NCBI RefSeq assembly: GCF_000425125.1
Contig: NZ_KE384307.1
Location: forward strand, 920,966 to 984,965
Length of the DNA stretch: 64,000 nucleotides
Source: Paenibacillus taiwanensis DSM 18679
Lineage (GTDB): Bacteria > Bacillota > Bacilli > Paenibacillales > Paenibacillaceae
Direction of reading: 5' to 3'
The translations under genes were made by a program, and so were the position numbers. The notes below the pieces were generated by a model. The model saw only the letters and a list, made by a program, of their open reading frames with translations, did not search any database and was not told the DNA's origin. Positions 1 through 7,833 of the stretch are shown piece after piece. Each line of letters starts with the position of its first letter. The first letter of the stretch is position 1.

Positions 1-71
1 AAGATAAGCTAAACGCGAAGGACGAAGAGGAAACAACTGGCGAGGATACGATTAAAGAGGAATTGAAATAA
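1..71 (+). CDS. C-terminal end of an unidentified protein (partial)
   Basis: Only the last 22 codons are in the window. The frame starting at base 3 is open to a TAA at 69-71. The visible tail is strongly charged (Asp/Glu/Lys-rich), which gives no family assignment. In Bacillus the gene next to the 6S RNA is tcdA (yrvM), with rarA beyond it, so either is a guess from synteny. The stop is about 20 bases before the -35 of the RNA gene that follows. Confidence 0.55.
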   Translation, partial: DKLNAKDEEETTGEDTIKEELK

Positions 72-89
72 ATTCGACCTGGCCTTGGG

Positions 90-118
90 TTTACTTTTGT
101 CGAAAAGAACACTATAAT
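90..118 (+). promoter_or_regulatory. SigA-type promoter of the 6S-like RNA
   Basis: TTTACT at 90-95 and a perfect TATAAT at 113-118 are separated by 17 bases. This predicts a start at about 124-126. It reads into a stretch without coding potential that ends in a terminator. Confidence 0.65.
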
Positions 119-123
119 AAAAG

Positions 124-310
124 AACATCCTGCGATGTGCGTCACGGTTTTCGTTGTTTTGAACCAATGTTTGTTTCCCGGGAGTTCAATATTGAGTCGT
201 TGCTGACAAGCTCTCTTGTTAGAGTAGTCAAAGGCGCCTTTGCGGACACCCACCTGCTAGAGCAGGTTCAGAAACATTAAAGCCGAACGGCATTAGCGGG
301 TTACCTTTTA
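124..310 (+). ncRNA. ssrS: 6S-like regulatory RNA (candidate)
   Basis: Noncoding transcript candidate of about 190 bases between a good promoter and a strong terminator. Its fold resembles 6S RNA, which binds the sigma-A RNA polymerase holoenzyme as a promoter mimic. A closing stem pairs 129-133 with 296-300, and 145-151 pairs with 279-285 across internal loops. A terminal hairpin pairs 205-214 with 221-229. A small side hairpin (252-257 with 262-267, loop TAGA) lies on the 3' side of the large central bubble, as in Firmicute 6S RNAs. The assignment rests on hand pairing and position, not on a covariance search. Another structured RNA is possible. Confidence 0.55.
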
Positions 311-316
311 AGAAGC

Positions 317-355
317 GCCTTCAATATGGACATTGTTCATGTTGGAGGCTTTTTT
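317..355 (+). terminator. Rho-independent terminator after the 6S-like RNA
   Basis: A 12-bp stem (317-328 with 338-349, two G-U pairs) with a 9-base loop is followed by six T residues at 350-355. Confidence 0.8.
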
Positions 356-473
356 ATACATATCACGTGACCATTTTGGTAATCGTGAGGTTTTGCACTT
401 TCCTTCTATAGGCTTTCAATGATAAACTATACATAAGTGAGCAACGGCAGTCGAATAAAGGAGGAACACGCTT

Positions 474-866
474 TTGTCACTCAAGAGAACTCTGGTAGGG
501 ATTGTTCGAAGCTTTGAATCGAGCAGTGACCGCGCCAAAGACCCGAAACTGAAAACGCATTATTACCAATTATCTAAAGACAAAGCTTGGGCAGAGGTTA
601 CATCTACGCTAAAGAAGATTCAAGGGTACAAGATACTGCATGAAGTTCCATCCGTAGGTGAAATTACGATGGAGAAGCGTACAGCTATGGGACGTGTGAT
701 GGATATTACCGTGTCCGTTATTTCGGTTAGTCCTGCCAAAACAGCAGTGGATGTTTATTCAGCTTCTCGTGGCGGTATGGGGGATCTGGGAGCTAATTAT
801 CGCGTTGTGCTGGACCTATTCGCGATTCTTGATAAGAAGATGTCTGCTAACGTTATAAAGGGCTAA
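474..866 (+). CDS. DUF1499 family protein
   Basis: A 130-residue protein with no signal peptide or membrane segment, so probably cytosolic. The central part (about residues 38-118), with a DKAWAEV segment followed by alternating strands and a late G.GDLG.N segment, resembles DUF1499, a family of unknown function. TTG at 474 is the start, because AAGGAGG at 459-465 lies 8 bases upstream and no better start follows. It stands alone between the RNA gene and a shared terminator and faces tpx. Family call moderately sure; no function can be given. Confidence 0.75.
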   Translation: MSLKRTLVGIVRSFESSSDRAKDPKLKTHYYQLSKDKAWAEVTSTLKKIQGYKILHEVPSVGEITMEKRTAMGRVMDITVSVISVSPAKTAVDVYSASRGGMGDLGANYRVVLDLFAILDKKMSANVIKG

Positions 867-882
867 CATTCGGAAATAAGGC

Positions 883-918
883 AAGCGAGAGGAGAGCCGA
901 AACCCTTCTCTCGCTTTT
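883..918. terminator. Bidirectional terminator between the DUF1499 gene and tpx
   Basis: AAGCGAGAG at 883-891 pairs with CTCTCGCTT at 908-916, with Ts on the + side. It lies between two convergent genes. Confidence 0.7.
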
Positions 919-931
919 GTATTGTGCATGC

Positions 932-1450
932 TTACAGGAGACCACGAACAGCTTCTAGTGCAGCTTCATAGTTCGGGTGCTCTGTCATTTCGCTTAAGTA
1001 TTCAACATAAGTTACTTTGTTGTCTGCATCCAGTACGAAAATCGAACGCATATCAAGGCGAAGTTCCTTGATTAGAACGCCGTATGCAACACCAAAGTTA
1101 TTGTCTTTATAATCGGACAACATTACAAGCTTGTCGACTCCAGCGGAGCCGCACCAGCGTGCTTGGGCCATTGGCAAGTCTGCGCTGACTGTCAATACAG
1201 CGACCTGCTCACCAAGGCTTGCTGCTTCTTCGTTAAAGCGGCGAGTTTGCATGTCACAAACGCCTGTGTCGATTGATGGTACAACGCTAATTAATTTGAT
1301 CTTGCCAGCGAAATCTTTCAGACTTACTGTTTCCACTAACGATTTGTGAAGTTGGAAGTCTGGAGCTTGATCACCTGCTTGTAGTTGTGCGCCGAGTAGT
1401 GTAATTGGGTTGCCTTTAAGTGTGGCAACACCAGTGCGTTCTGTAGTCAT
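932..1450 (-). CDS. tpx: Thiol peroxidase (Tpx-type peroxiredoxin)
   Basis: A 172-residue atypical 2-Cys peroxiredoxin that reduces hydrogen peroxide and alkyl hydroperoxides with electrons from thioredoxin. The peroxidatic Cys is at about 65 in [16 protein letters not shown] and the resolving Cys at about 100 in ARWC, the usual Tpx spacing. Length is typical for the family. ATG at 1450 is the start because AAGGAGG sits just upstream. The frame stays open for 23 more codons, but those residues lie ahead of the Tpx fold. Monocistronic, ending at the shared terminator. Confidence 0.93.
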   Translation of the reverse strand: MTTERTGVATLKGNPITLLGAQLQAGDQAPDFQLHKSLVETVSLKDFAGKIKLISVVPSIDTGVCDMQTRRFNEEAASLGEQVAVLTVSADLPMAQARWCGSAGVDKLVMLSDYKDNNFGVAYGVLIKELRLDMRSIFVLDADNKVTYVEYLSEMTEHPNYEAALEAVRGLL

Positions 1451-1596
1451 TAACGGAAACCTCCTTGCGATAGGGGCTAATATTTGGTAAACCCCCTTTA
1501 TTATAAGGGGTGACATCATACATTGTCCAATGTTACTGTGCTATCATTTGCACACACGAATGAGAACGATGTTAACGTAAAGGAGCTAAAAACGTT

Positions 1597-2199
1597 ATGA
1601 TCTTTATTCGCTATGAGAAATGGCGGACTTATGTGAAACAGTATCCAGTGACAACGCTCTTACTACTAGCGAACATAATCATGTTTATTGTGTTAGCGAT
1701 TAGTGGTGGTTCGAAGGACGGAGAGACGCTGCTTCGTTTTGGAGCAATGTGGAAAGAAGAGCCGTACGTCCATGAAACGTGGCGTATGTTCACCTCGATG
1801 TTCCTTCATATCGGATTTGACCATTTATTGTTTAACATGTTTGCCCTGTACGTTTTTGCGCCTCCGATTGAACAGGCTCTTGGCAGCTTTAAGTATGCTG
1901 TTCTGTATCTCGCAAGTGGGGTTCTAGGGAGTGCGGTGAGCGTGTGGTTATCAGAATGGGGAACGCTGTCTGCAGGCGCGTCAGGCGCAATTTATGGTCT
2001 GTATGGTGCGTATTTCTTTATTGCTTTGTTTCAACGTTGGGCGCTTGATGAGGCATCACGTAAGACATTATATATTATTTTGGGCTTGGGCATTATTCAG
2101 TCGTTTTTGATGAGCAATGTCAGCTGGAGTGCGCACTTAGGCGGACTCGCTGCCGGATTTGTTGTGTACGGCTTGATGCGGTGGGTCCATCGCAAGTAA
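1597..2199 (+). CDS. Rhomboid family intramembrane serine protease
   Basis: A 200-residue polytopic membrane protein with about six membrane segments. It carries the rhomboid signature: HIGFDHLLFNM at about 71-81, the catalytic Ser129 in GASGAIYG and the catalytic His180 in SAHLGG, forming the Ser-His dyad that cleaves substrates inside the membrane. AAAGGAG lies upstream of the ATG. It is divergent from tpx; the substrate cannot be inferred. It lacks the C-terminal TPR extension of GluP/YqgP-type rhomboids, so it is a minimal form. Confidence 0.9.
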   Translation: MIFIRYEKWRTYVKQYPVTTLLLLANIIMFIVLAISGGSKDGETLLRFGAMWKEEPYVHETWRMFTSMFLHIGFDHLLFNMFALYVFAPPIEQALGSFKYAVLYLASGVLGSAVSVWLSEWGTLSAGASGAIYGLYGAYFFIALFQRWALDEASRKTLYIILGLGIIQSFLMSNVSWSAHLGGLAAGFVVYGLMRWVHRK

Positions 2200-2282
2200 G
2201 ATATTGTAAGGGAATTGACGTGCATCTCGAACAGTTGGATGCCAAAGTAGGAGCATAATACAGAACGGAGCGTTGAATTGTC

Positions 2283-3191
2283 GTGGAGCTTAGGCAGTTA
2301 CACTACTTTGTTAAAGTAGCGCAAAAGGAACATGTCACACAGGCTGCAGAAGAGATGCATGTGGCACAATCCGCAGTAAGCCGCCAAATTCATCAGTTGG
2401 AAGAAGAGCTTGGCGTTAAATTATTTTTGCAGAAAGGTCGTAACCTCCAGCTGACGCCAGTAGGGCAATTGTTTCTGAAAAGAGCAGAAGTCATTCTGAA
2501 GGAGCTGGATCGGGCGGTACAGGAAGTTCAAGAATTTATGGACCCTGAATTAGGGGAAATTCGTATTGGCTTTCCGCACAGTCTGGGGGTTCACCTTATT
2601 CCTTCTGTCGTGGCGGCATTCCGCAAGCTTCATCCTAACGTGAAGTTTCGTTTTAAACAAGGGATGTATCCTTCATTGATTCGGGATATAGTTAGAGCAG
2701 AGGTTGATCTTGCGTTTATCTCTCCTTTTCCGGAAGATTGTGAGCAGGTTGACGGTGAAGTTGTGTTAACGGAGCAACTGTATGCAATCCTCCCTCCTAC
2801 GCATCCACTAGCTGGGCAAGAAGAAATTCGTCTAGCGCAGCTTAAGGATGATACATTTGTACTGTTCAGTCAAGGTTATTCACTTCGTCCGCTCGTATGG
2901 GATGCTTGTATTAAGGCAGGCTTTACTCCCCATATCGGATTTGAAGGCGAAGAAACGGACACGATTCGTGGTTTGGTAGCAGCAGGAATGGGTGTCAGTT
3001 TGCTGCCTGATATGGCTTTAAAGCATATGACAGAGCTACAGCCGGTTGCAGTTCGGATTTCGGAACCTAAAGTGATGAGGACGATTGGACTTATTCGGCG
3101 AGTGGATGAGAAGCTTCCGCTTGTGGCAAAGACGTTTCATCGTTTTTTGCTGGAATACTTTAATGTACACAATCAACCATCATCCCATTAG
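2283..3191 (+). CDS. LysR family transcriptional regulator, GltC-like
   Basis: A 302-residue LysR regulator. An N-terminal winged helix-turn-helix (about 1-60, with VTQAAEEMHVAQSAVSRQI) is followed by a periplasmic-binding-protein-like effector domain (about 90-290). Both halves resemble Bacillus GltC, the activator of glutamate synthase, including the segment around FVLFSQGYSLR and GLVAAGMGVSLLP. No gltAB lies nearby, so orthology is not claimed. GTG at 2283 is preceded by GGAG about 11 bases upstream. It is followed by an inverted repeat that may terminate it. Confidence 0.85.
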   Translation: MELRQLHYFVKVAQKEHVTQAAEEMHVAQSAVSRQIHQLEEELGVKLFLQKGRNLQLTPVGQLFLKRAEVILKELDRAVQEVQEFMDPELGEIRIGFPHSLGVHLIPSVVAAFRKLHPNVKFRFKQGMYPSLIRDIVRAEVDLAFISPFPEDCEQVDGEVVLTEQLYAILPPTHPLAGQEEIRLAQLKDDTFVLFSQGYSLRPLVWDACIKAGFTPHIGFEGEETDTIRGLVAAGMGVSLLPDMALKHMTELQPVAVRISEPKVMRTIGLIRRVDEKLPLVAKTFHRFLLEYFNVHNQPSSH

Positions 3192-3220
3192 TCATAACAA
3201 AACAGCATCATGTCGAACGG

Positions 3221-3266
3221 TGACCCACAAGAATCCACTTTGAAAAAGTGAACCTCTGGTGGGTCA
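3221..3266 (+). terminator. Two-tier inverted repeat after the LysR gene
   Basis: TGACCCAC at 3221-3228 pairs with GTGGGTCA at 3259-3266. Inside, CACTTT at 3236-3241 pairs with AAAGTG at 3245-3250. It lies 30 bases after the LysR stop, but the T-run behind it is weak and interrupted. Termination is likely but unproven. Confidence 0.5.
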
Positions 3267-3395
3267 TTGTGTTTTGAGGTGTGTTTTGAAGTATATATAA
3301 CGAAACAAGTAGAGTTTAATGTGGGAATCGCTTACACCTATCACCTTTGGGAAAGCATATATTTACAATTGATGATTAAGGAGTGAATAATTAAA

Positions 3396-3479
3396 ATGCC
3401 ACATCTACCATGTAACAACATGGAAATGTTCTATGAAAGAATGGGTATCGTGGGAAAGCTCCTCTTCTTATGGACGTAA
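3396..3479 (+). pseudogene. Remnant of an alpha/beta hydrolase start (27 codons)
   Basis: A tiny frame with a good ribosome binding site (AAGGAG at 3379-3384). It encodes MPHLPCNNMEMFYERMG followed by a hydrophobic strand, then stops at 3477-3479. This resembles the first strands of alpha/beta hydrolases, which often begin with MP..N...M.YE..G.G.PLLFLHG. The rest of such a gene is absent: the next bases are the terminator of the opposite operon. It is best read as a decayed 5' stub, though a short expressed peptide cannot be excluded. Confidence 0.4.
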
Positions 3480-3481
3480 AA

Positions 3482-3537
3482 ACACCTTCAAGGTTAGTAT
3501 CATATCTTACGACATGATATTAATGACTTGAAGGTGT
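3482..3537 (-). terminator. Terminator of the merR-yugP operon
   Basis: An 11-bp outer stem (ACACCTTCAAG at 3482-3492 with its complement at 3527-3537) encloses an inner stem (around 3495-3502 with 3514-3522). On the minus strand the stem is followed by five Ts. It lies directly behind the zinc peptidase stop. Confidence 0.75.
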
Positions 3538-3553
3538 AGTGTTGTAAGGGAAC

Positions 3554-4234
3554 TTAATCCCTGTTGCTTGTAAAGATCATAATGTACTTAATAAGTTCAA
3601 GCAATGAGATGAGCGCTGCGGCAACATAGGTTAATGCTGCGGCATTTAACACTTTAGCGACGCCTCGTTCTTCTTCGTTAGTAATAAAACCTTCCGAAAT
3701 CATCAACTCGCGAGCTCGATTGCTGGCATTAAACTCCACAGGCAGTGTAACGAGTTGGAACGCAACAGCTGCGGAGAAGAAAATAATTCCTACACCGACA
3801 AGGTTCATCGCATTAAACAAGAAACCTGCGATTAACAAAAACGGTGCAACTCCAGAAGCGAAGTTAACGACCGGAAACATCCGGTGACGCAGAACAAGCA
3901 TCGGATAGGAGTGCTGATGCTGAATGGCATGCCCAACTTCGTGGCAGGCAACAGATACTGCTGAAATAGAGTTTTCGTAATATACGGGCTCCGACAAACG
4001 AACTACGCGATTGATCGGGTCATAGTGGTCTGTTAATGTGCCTTGAACAGGTTCAACAGGTACATCGTGTAATCCGTTAGAATCCAGCATTCGTCGTGCG
4101 GCGTCGTAACCCGTCATGCCACTCATAACACGTACTTCAGACCAGCGTGTAAATGTACCCTTTACCCGGAATTGGGCCCAGATGGATAGGCCAAACGCGA
4201 TGAGAATCAAAAAATCCATAGGGTGAAAAAACAT
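3554..4234 (-). CDS. yugP: Neutral zinc metallopeptidase, YugP family
   Basis: A 226-residue membrane protein with an N-terminal membrane segment, an HEVGH zinc/catalytic motif (CHEVGHAIQHQ), and three hydrophobic segments downstream. It matches the YugP family (DUF2268-unrelated neutral zinc peptidases); the substrate is unknown. ATG at 4234 is preceded by AAAGGAGG with 8-base spacing. The open frame extends 36 codons upstream, but those residues come from the intergenic spacer. It lies 37 bases behind merR on the same strand and shares its terminator, so the two probably form an operon. Confidence 0.88.
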   Translation of the reverse strand: MFFHPMDFLILIAFGLSIWAQFRVKGTFTRWSEVRVMSGMTGYDAARRMLDSNGLHDVPVEPVQGTLTDHYDPINRVVRLSEPVYYENSISAVSVACHEVGHAIQHQHSYPMLVLRHRMFPVVNFASGVAPFLLIAGFLFNAMNLVGVGIIFFSAAVAFQLVTLPVEFNASNRARELMISEGFITNEEERGVAKVLNAAALTYVAAALISLLELIKYIMIFTSNRD

Positions 4235-4271
4235 TGAGAAGCCTCCTTTGTGTCCCGTACATAAATAGTCG

Positions 4272-4714
4272 TTAAAGCAAATGCTGCTGCTTATCAAGCA
4301 AAGCAACCAATACCTCGATACATGCTGCGCTTTGAGGTCCAATTCGTTGGAATAAGGACTTTGCCTGCGTAGGCTTTAATTGTTCGAGCATTGGCTTCAA
4401 TTCTTTGGCTTCACGTTCAACTTGCTGCAAGTGAACTTGCAAGTCAGTTAAACGCTTGGCAAGATCTGATTCGCTTGCAATCTGCTTAAGCTGCCTAAAG
4501 TATTCTTTGATTTCTTCTAAAGAATACTTTTCTTGCTTTAATTGATTAATACGATTGAGACGCTCTATCGTTTCGTAAGGATATAACCGATAATTGGTAT
4601 CGGTGCGTGTAGCGGGTTGGATAAGTCCGATTGAAGTATAATAATCAATTGTACGTTGACTTACGGACGCGACCCGAGCTAGTTCGCCGATACGAAAAAG
4701 TTGCGTATCCCCAT
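4272..4714 (-). pseudogene. MerR family regulator with a -1 frameshift next to the start codon
   Basis: The minus strand encodes a full MerR-type protein. A helix-turn-helix (QLFRIGELARVASVSQRTIDYY) is followed by wing residues, a long coiled coil (ERLNRINQLKQEKYSLEEI onward) and a short tail, 144 codons in the frame that ends at 4272-4274. That frame has no ATG, GTG or TTG before the helix-turn-helix. The only plausible start, ATG at 4714-4712 with AGGTGAGG upstream, is out of phase and stops after 11 codons. One extra G in the GGGG run (bases 4709-4712) would give MGDTQLFRIGELARV and a normal 147-residue protein. Either a real phase mutation in a homopolymer or a sequencing error. Confidence 0.75.
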
Positions 4715-4934
4715 CGTTACCTCACCTCGATTCACTCTAGTGCCGTATGTAACCTTTCTGTTCTGGACGAGCTCGGATGTGTGTGCTACCGATCACGAAT
4801 CCAAAATAAAACAAGAAAGATTCCAGTATAAACACGATAGTTCAAGTTGTAAATACTTCTCGGTAAATAATCTTACTATTATTCTATGATACTGCATAAC
4901 AAACCATACAGTCAAACGTAATGGTTTTTATGTA

Positions 4935-4951
4935 TGTCATATAACATGACA
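4935..4951 (+). promoter_or_regulatory. GlnR/TnrA box I upstream of the DUF294-exonuclease operon
   Basis: TGTCATATAACATGACA is an exact match to the GlnR/TnrA consensus TGTNA-N7-TNACA used by Firmicute nitrogen regulators. Its centre is about 90 bases upstream of the predicted transcription start, the side from which GlnR/TnrA activates. The rest of the 4715-5083 gap is A+T rich and has no coding sequence. Confidence 0.65.
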
Positions 4952-4998
4952 TTAAATGCAGATAAAAGTTAAAAATATAAGCTTTAATCATAATTTAA

Positions 4999-5028
4999 TT
5001 GCCAAAACTGACCTGTTTTGCTTATAAT
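4999..5028 (+). promoter_or_regulatory. Promoter of the DUF294-exonuclease operon
   Basis: TTGCCA at 4999-5004, an 18-base spacer, and a perfect TATAAT at 5023-5028. The predicted start is near 5035, between the two GlnR/TnrA boxes. Confidence 0.6.
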
Positions 5029-5050
5029 AATCATCAATAATACAGATGTA

Positions 5051-5067
5051 TGTTAGTAATTATGACA
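5051..5067 (+). promoter_or_regulatory. GlnR/TnrA box II, downstream of the promoter
   Basis: TGTTAGTAATTATGACA is a second exact TGTNA-N7-TNACA match. It lies just downstream of the predicted start and 16 bases before the ATG, a position suited to repression by a road-block. Confidence 0.65.
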
Positions 5068-5083
5068 TAAAGGGCGATGCGGT

Positions 5084-6325
5084 ATGTCTAATGGTCAAGA
5101 TCTGTTGCAAGGAGAACAGTTAGCTAAGCCTTGGGTGGAGCGTATTATGCATAATCCATACACGTCTGCTGAGGAGCGGATTGAATGGTGGATACAGTTA
5201 AGGGCGGATTGGATGGCGTCCCCACTTGTTGCTGATTTTTCGACTTCAAAGTGCAACTTAACTACAGGTAACTATGTGGGTGCGTGGGAGATGCAACAAA
5301 ATGAACGAAATGCGCACATTGAAAAGAAAGCTTTAATGGAGTCTAGTCGAATTGCAGCTTCAACAAGATATAAGATGGCGGCTAACATTGTAGACGCTTT
5401 TTATAAGGCTGGGGCTAGTCAAGTGGAAGCTTTGCTGAAGCAGGATGGATACGGTTCACCGCCTGCTGCCTACGCTTGCGTTATGTTTGGCAGTGGAGGA
5501 CGTAGAGAGATGACGCCGTGGAGTGATCAGGACCACGGTTTGATTTGGGCGGATATACCCGCTGATCAACATACTCGTGCTGCTATCTATTTTGAACAGT
5601 GGGGGCGTGTATTTACACAACTGCTGACGCGTCTTGGATTTCCTCCTTGCTCGGGTAAAGTGTTGGCAAGCACAGCTGAATGGCGAGGTTCCATATCACA
5701 ATGGCAGCAGCGTACAGAACGATGGACACAGCATCCGAATTGGGAAAACATGCGTTATTTTTCAATGTCGCTTGATATGAGAACGTGTGCTGGGGATACT
5801 TGGCTCGAGCAACAATGGCGGACCCATCTGCAACACATTTATGAGCAACGTAGCTTCTCATTAAACCAAGCGATCATAAGTAACTTGCTCCATAGCAAGC
5901 GAGCTCACAACAGCTTTGGGCAGTTCATTCGTGAACGATATGGGGCTTATGCAGGTCTTTTTGATATCAAATATCGTACTTATGTACCCTCTGCACAGCT
6001 GGCAAGAAGCAGTATGTGGCTAAGTGGTCGGCTAGATCGTGCGATGTCTACACGTGAGCGTCTGGATGCTGCAATTATGACAGCACACAGGCACGACGAC
6101 GTATCCATAAAAGCTATTGTTAGCGAAGTCAATCAAGGGTGGGACGATGTATTGGAGAGTAGATGGCAGGCAGGTGGATATGAAGTAGATGGCTGTTGGA
6201 ATTGCTCAGGTATGGTAGATCTCGCCATGCTGCTTCCGGCACAAAAGCGAGCGCTTAAAAGAAATTCATATGCGGTAACGAAGTGGCTTAAATATTTGGA
6301 GCGGAGGTATGCACATGAAAAATGA
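5084..6325 (+). CDS. GlnD-like nucleotidyltransferase (DUF294 family)
   Basis: A 413-residue cytosolic protein. After a helical N-terminal region (about 1-120) comes the nucleotidyltransferase signature GSGGRREMTPWSDQD (about 136-150), with the metal-binding pair Asp148/Asp150. A helical DUF294_C-like domain follows to the end. Proteins of this family resemble the catalytic part of PII uridylyltransferase GlnD. Many carry CBS domains before it; none is visible here. The transferred nucleotide and target are unknown. AAGGG lies upstream of the ATG. The stop overlaps the following exonuclease gene, so they are co-translated. Two GlnR/TnrA boxes flank the promoter, which links it to nitrogen status. 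Confidence 0.85.
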   Translation: MSNGQDLLQGEQLAKPWVERIMHNPYTSAEERIEWWIQLRADWMASPLVADFSTSKCNLTTGNYVGAWEMQQNERNAHIEKKALMESSRIAASTRYKMAANIVDAFYKAGASQVEALLKQDGYGSPPAAYACVMFGSGGRREMTPWSDQDHGLIWADIPADQHTRAAIYFEQWGRVFTQLLTRLGFPPCSGKVLASTAEWRGSISQWQQRTERWTQHPNWENMRYFSMSLDMRTCAGDTWLEQQWRTHLQHIYEQRSFSLNQAIISNLLHSKRAHNSFGQFIRERYGAYAGLFDIKYRTYVPSAQLARSSMWLSGRLDRAMSTRERLDAAIMTAHRHDDVSIKAIVSEVNQGWDDVLESRWQAGGYEVDGCWNCSGMVDLAMLLPAQKRALKRNSYAVTKWLKYLERRYAHEK

Positions 6326-7142
6326 TGAAAGAAGAGGTGGACCCGCTTGGCTCGAACGTCTGCGCGCGCGTACCGGCATGACAGGGGCGGCGCCATCTCC
6401 GAAATCGCATTCAAGCCATAAGCATGAGGCAGAAGTGATTCGCGCCGCGGCACAGCAAGAGCTGCACACTGCAGGGGCGAAACTCGCTTATGAACGTTCT
6501 ATAGCTAAGCAGCAACGAGGCGCTGGCATAAAAGGACGTGCTCAACTGCTTGATATTCCACTATTAGAGCTGCCCGTTGCCGTAATTGATTTGGAGACGA
6601 CAGGTTTTGAGCCCCATGCAGATGAAATTATTTCGTTTGGTGCGTGGCATATTAATGGGACTCAATGGGTGTCAGATGAGGCTGGTGCAGGGGCATTTTA
6701 TACTGTTGTGAACCCAGGTATTCAGATTCCAGTCATCATCGAACAATTGACTGGGATCACAAATGCTGATGCAGGGAGTGCGGTGTCGGTCGGTGAAGGA
6801 TTAACGAGATTTAGCAGTTTCGTTGATGGCCGCATGCTGATCGCTCATGCGAGTGGTCATGATAAAGCATTTCTAAGAGCGGCATTATGGCGTTACCATA
6901 AGCAGTCGTGGAAGTATCGAATGTTGGATACGATGTTGGTAGCCAAGTGGTTGTATCCACAGCAAAAACAGTTGGATTTAGACTCTTTAACTCATCTGCT
7001 TGGCATCGAAAACGAGAAACGGCATCATGCCTTGTATGATGCACAGGCTACAGGGGCATTATGGATACAATTTGTAGAACAAGCATTGGCACGGCGCGTG
7101 ACTACGCTGCGCGAATTGTATATGTATCTTAGCCGCTATTAA
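6315..7142 (+). CDS. 3'-5' exonuclease, DnaQ/PolC-epsilon-like (DEDDh)
   Basis: A 275-residue protein with a basic, probably flexible N-terminal 80 residues and a DEDDh exonuclease domain (about 86-260). Exo I is IDLETTG (Asp92, Glu94), Exo II is IAHASGHDKAFL (Asp183), and Exo III is HHALYDAQAT (His238, Asp242). All catalytic residues are present. ATG at 6315 is chosen because GGAGG at 6303-6307 sits 7 bases upstream; the ATG at 6309 would be only one base from it. It overlaps the nucleotidyltransferase gene by 11 bases. The same pairing with DUF294 proteins occurs in other bacteria, so the two may act together on a nucleic-acid or nucleotide substrate. Confidence 0.88.
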   Translation: MKNDERRGGPAWLERLRARTGMTGAAPSPKSHSSHKHEAEVIRAAAQQELHTAGAKLAYERSIAKQQRGAGIKGRAQLLDIPLLELPVAVIDLETTGFEPHADEIISFGAWHINGTQWVSDEAGAGAFYTVVNPGIQIPVIIEQLTGITNADAGSAVSVGEGLTRFSSFVDGRMLIAHASGHDKAFLRAALWRYHKQSWKYRMLDTMLVAKWLYPQQKQLDLDSLTHLLGIENEKRHHALYDAQATGALWIQFVEQALARRVTTLRELYMYLSRY

Positions 7143-7197
7143 GTAGTCTTTATGCTGGGACCAACTTTTCGTTCCTTGCTTCGTTAGCTCCGCAATC

Positions 7198-7593
7198 TTA
7201 TACTTCGTAACAAGCATAGGTAGGATGTTCGTTACCATGCTGGAGGGACACGATCAATAGCCCACTAAAAAGACTTGATGATAAGGCAAGTCCTTGGATA
7301 TCAGCTTGTGACAGGACAGGGGGAGCTGAGGGGTGTGAATGTACAAATAGGATGTCCCACTTCGATCTGGGATAACGATACACAAGGTCAATAAGCTGAT
7401 GCTGCTCCAATTGAAACGTATGTGTCCGATTTGTTGCTGCATTTTGAAGCTTCACGTAGGTATGGTACACCAAGGGGGGATTGGCATGACTCCGCAGCAA
7501 GAGACCGCAGCATTCCTCAGGGGCGGCTGTTTGAGAATGATCCAGCAATTGCTGATGTGCGGGAGCGCTTAGTTGGACAGTAGCCGGCCGCAT
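7198..7593 (-). CDS. JAMM/MPN+ metallopeptidase (M67 family)
   Basis: A 131-residue protein with the full JAMM motif: the upstream Glu in PEECCGLL (about residue 27) and HSHPSAPPVLSQAD (His85, His87, Ser95, Asp98), which bind zinc and activate water. Bacterial stand-alone members cleave C-terminal extensions from ubiquitin-like sulfur carriers, but no such carrier is encoded nearby. Two ATGs lie in tandem at 7596 and 7593. AAAGGAGG is 3 and 6 bases upstream of them, so the second is preferred. Single gene, convergent with the exonuclease operon. Confidence 0.85.
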   Translation of the reverse strand: MRPATVQLSAPAHQQLLDHSQTAAPEECCGLLLRSHANPPLVYHTYVKLQNAATNRTHTFQLEQHQLIDLVYRYPRSKWDILFVHSHPSAPPVLSQADIQGLALSSSLFSGLLIVSLQHGNEHPTYACYEV

Positions 7594-7833
7594 CATTAAC
7601 CTCCTTTAGTCATCCTTCAACTACAATTAAATCATAGGTGTCCAAATGCAAGTCGTCAATCCATAGAGTCTGACATTGTTGCATGGGGGACAGCCTGCCT
7701 TGTTTGAAAGAAATCCTTACTTCCATATGAATGAAACCAATTGTTGTGAAACGGCCAAGACAGTCGTATTTCGATGTTAAAAAGGGTAAAATAATGATAC
7801 GTAACCTGTTAACATGGAAAGGACATTGAGGAT

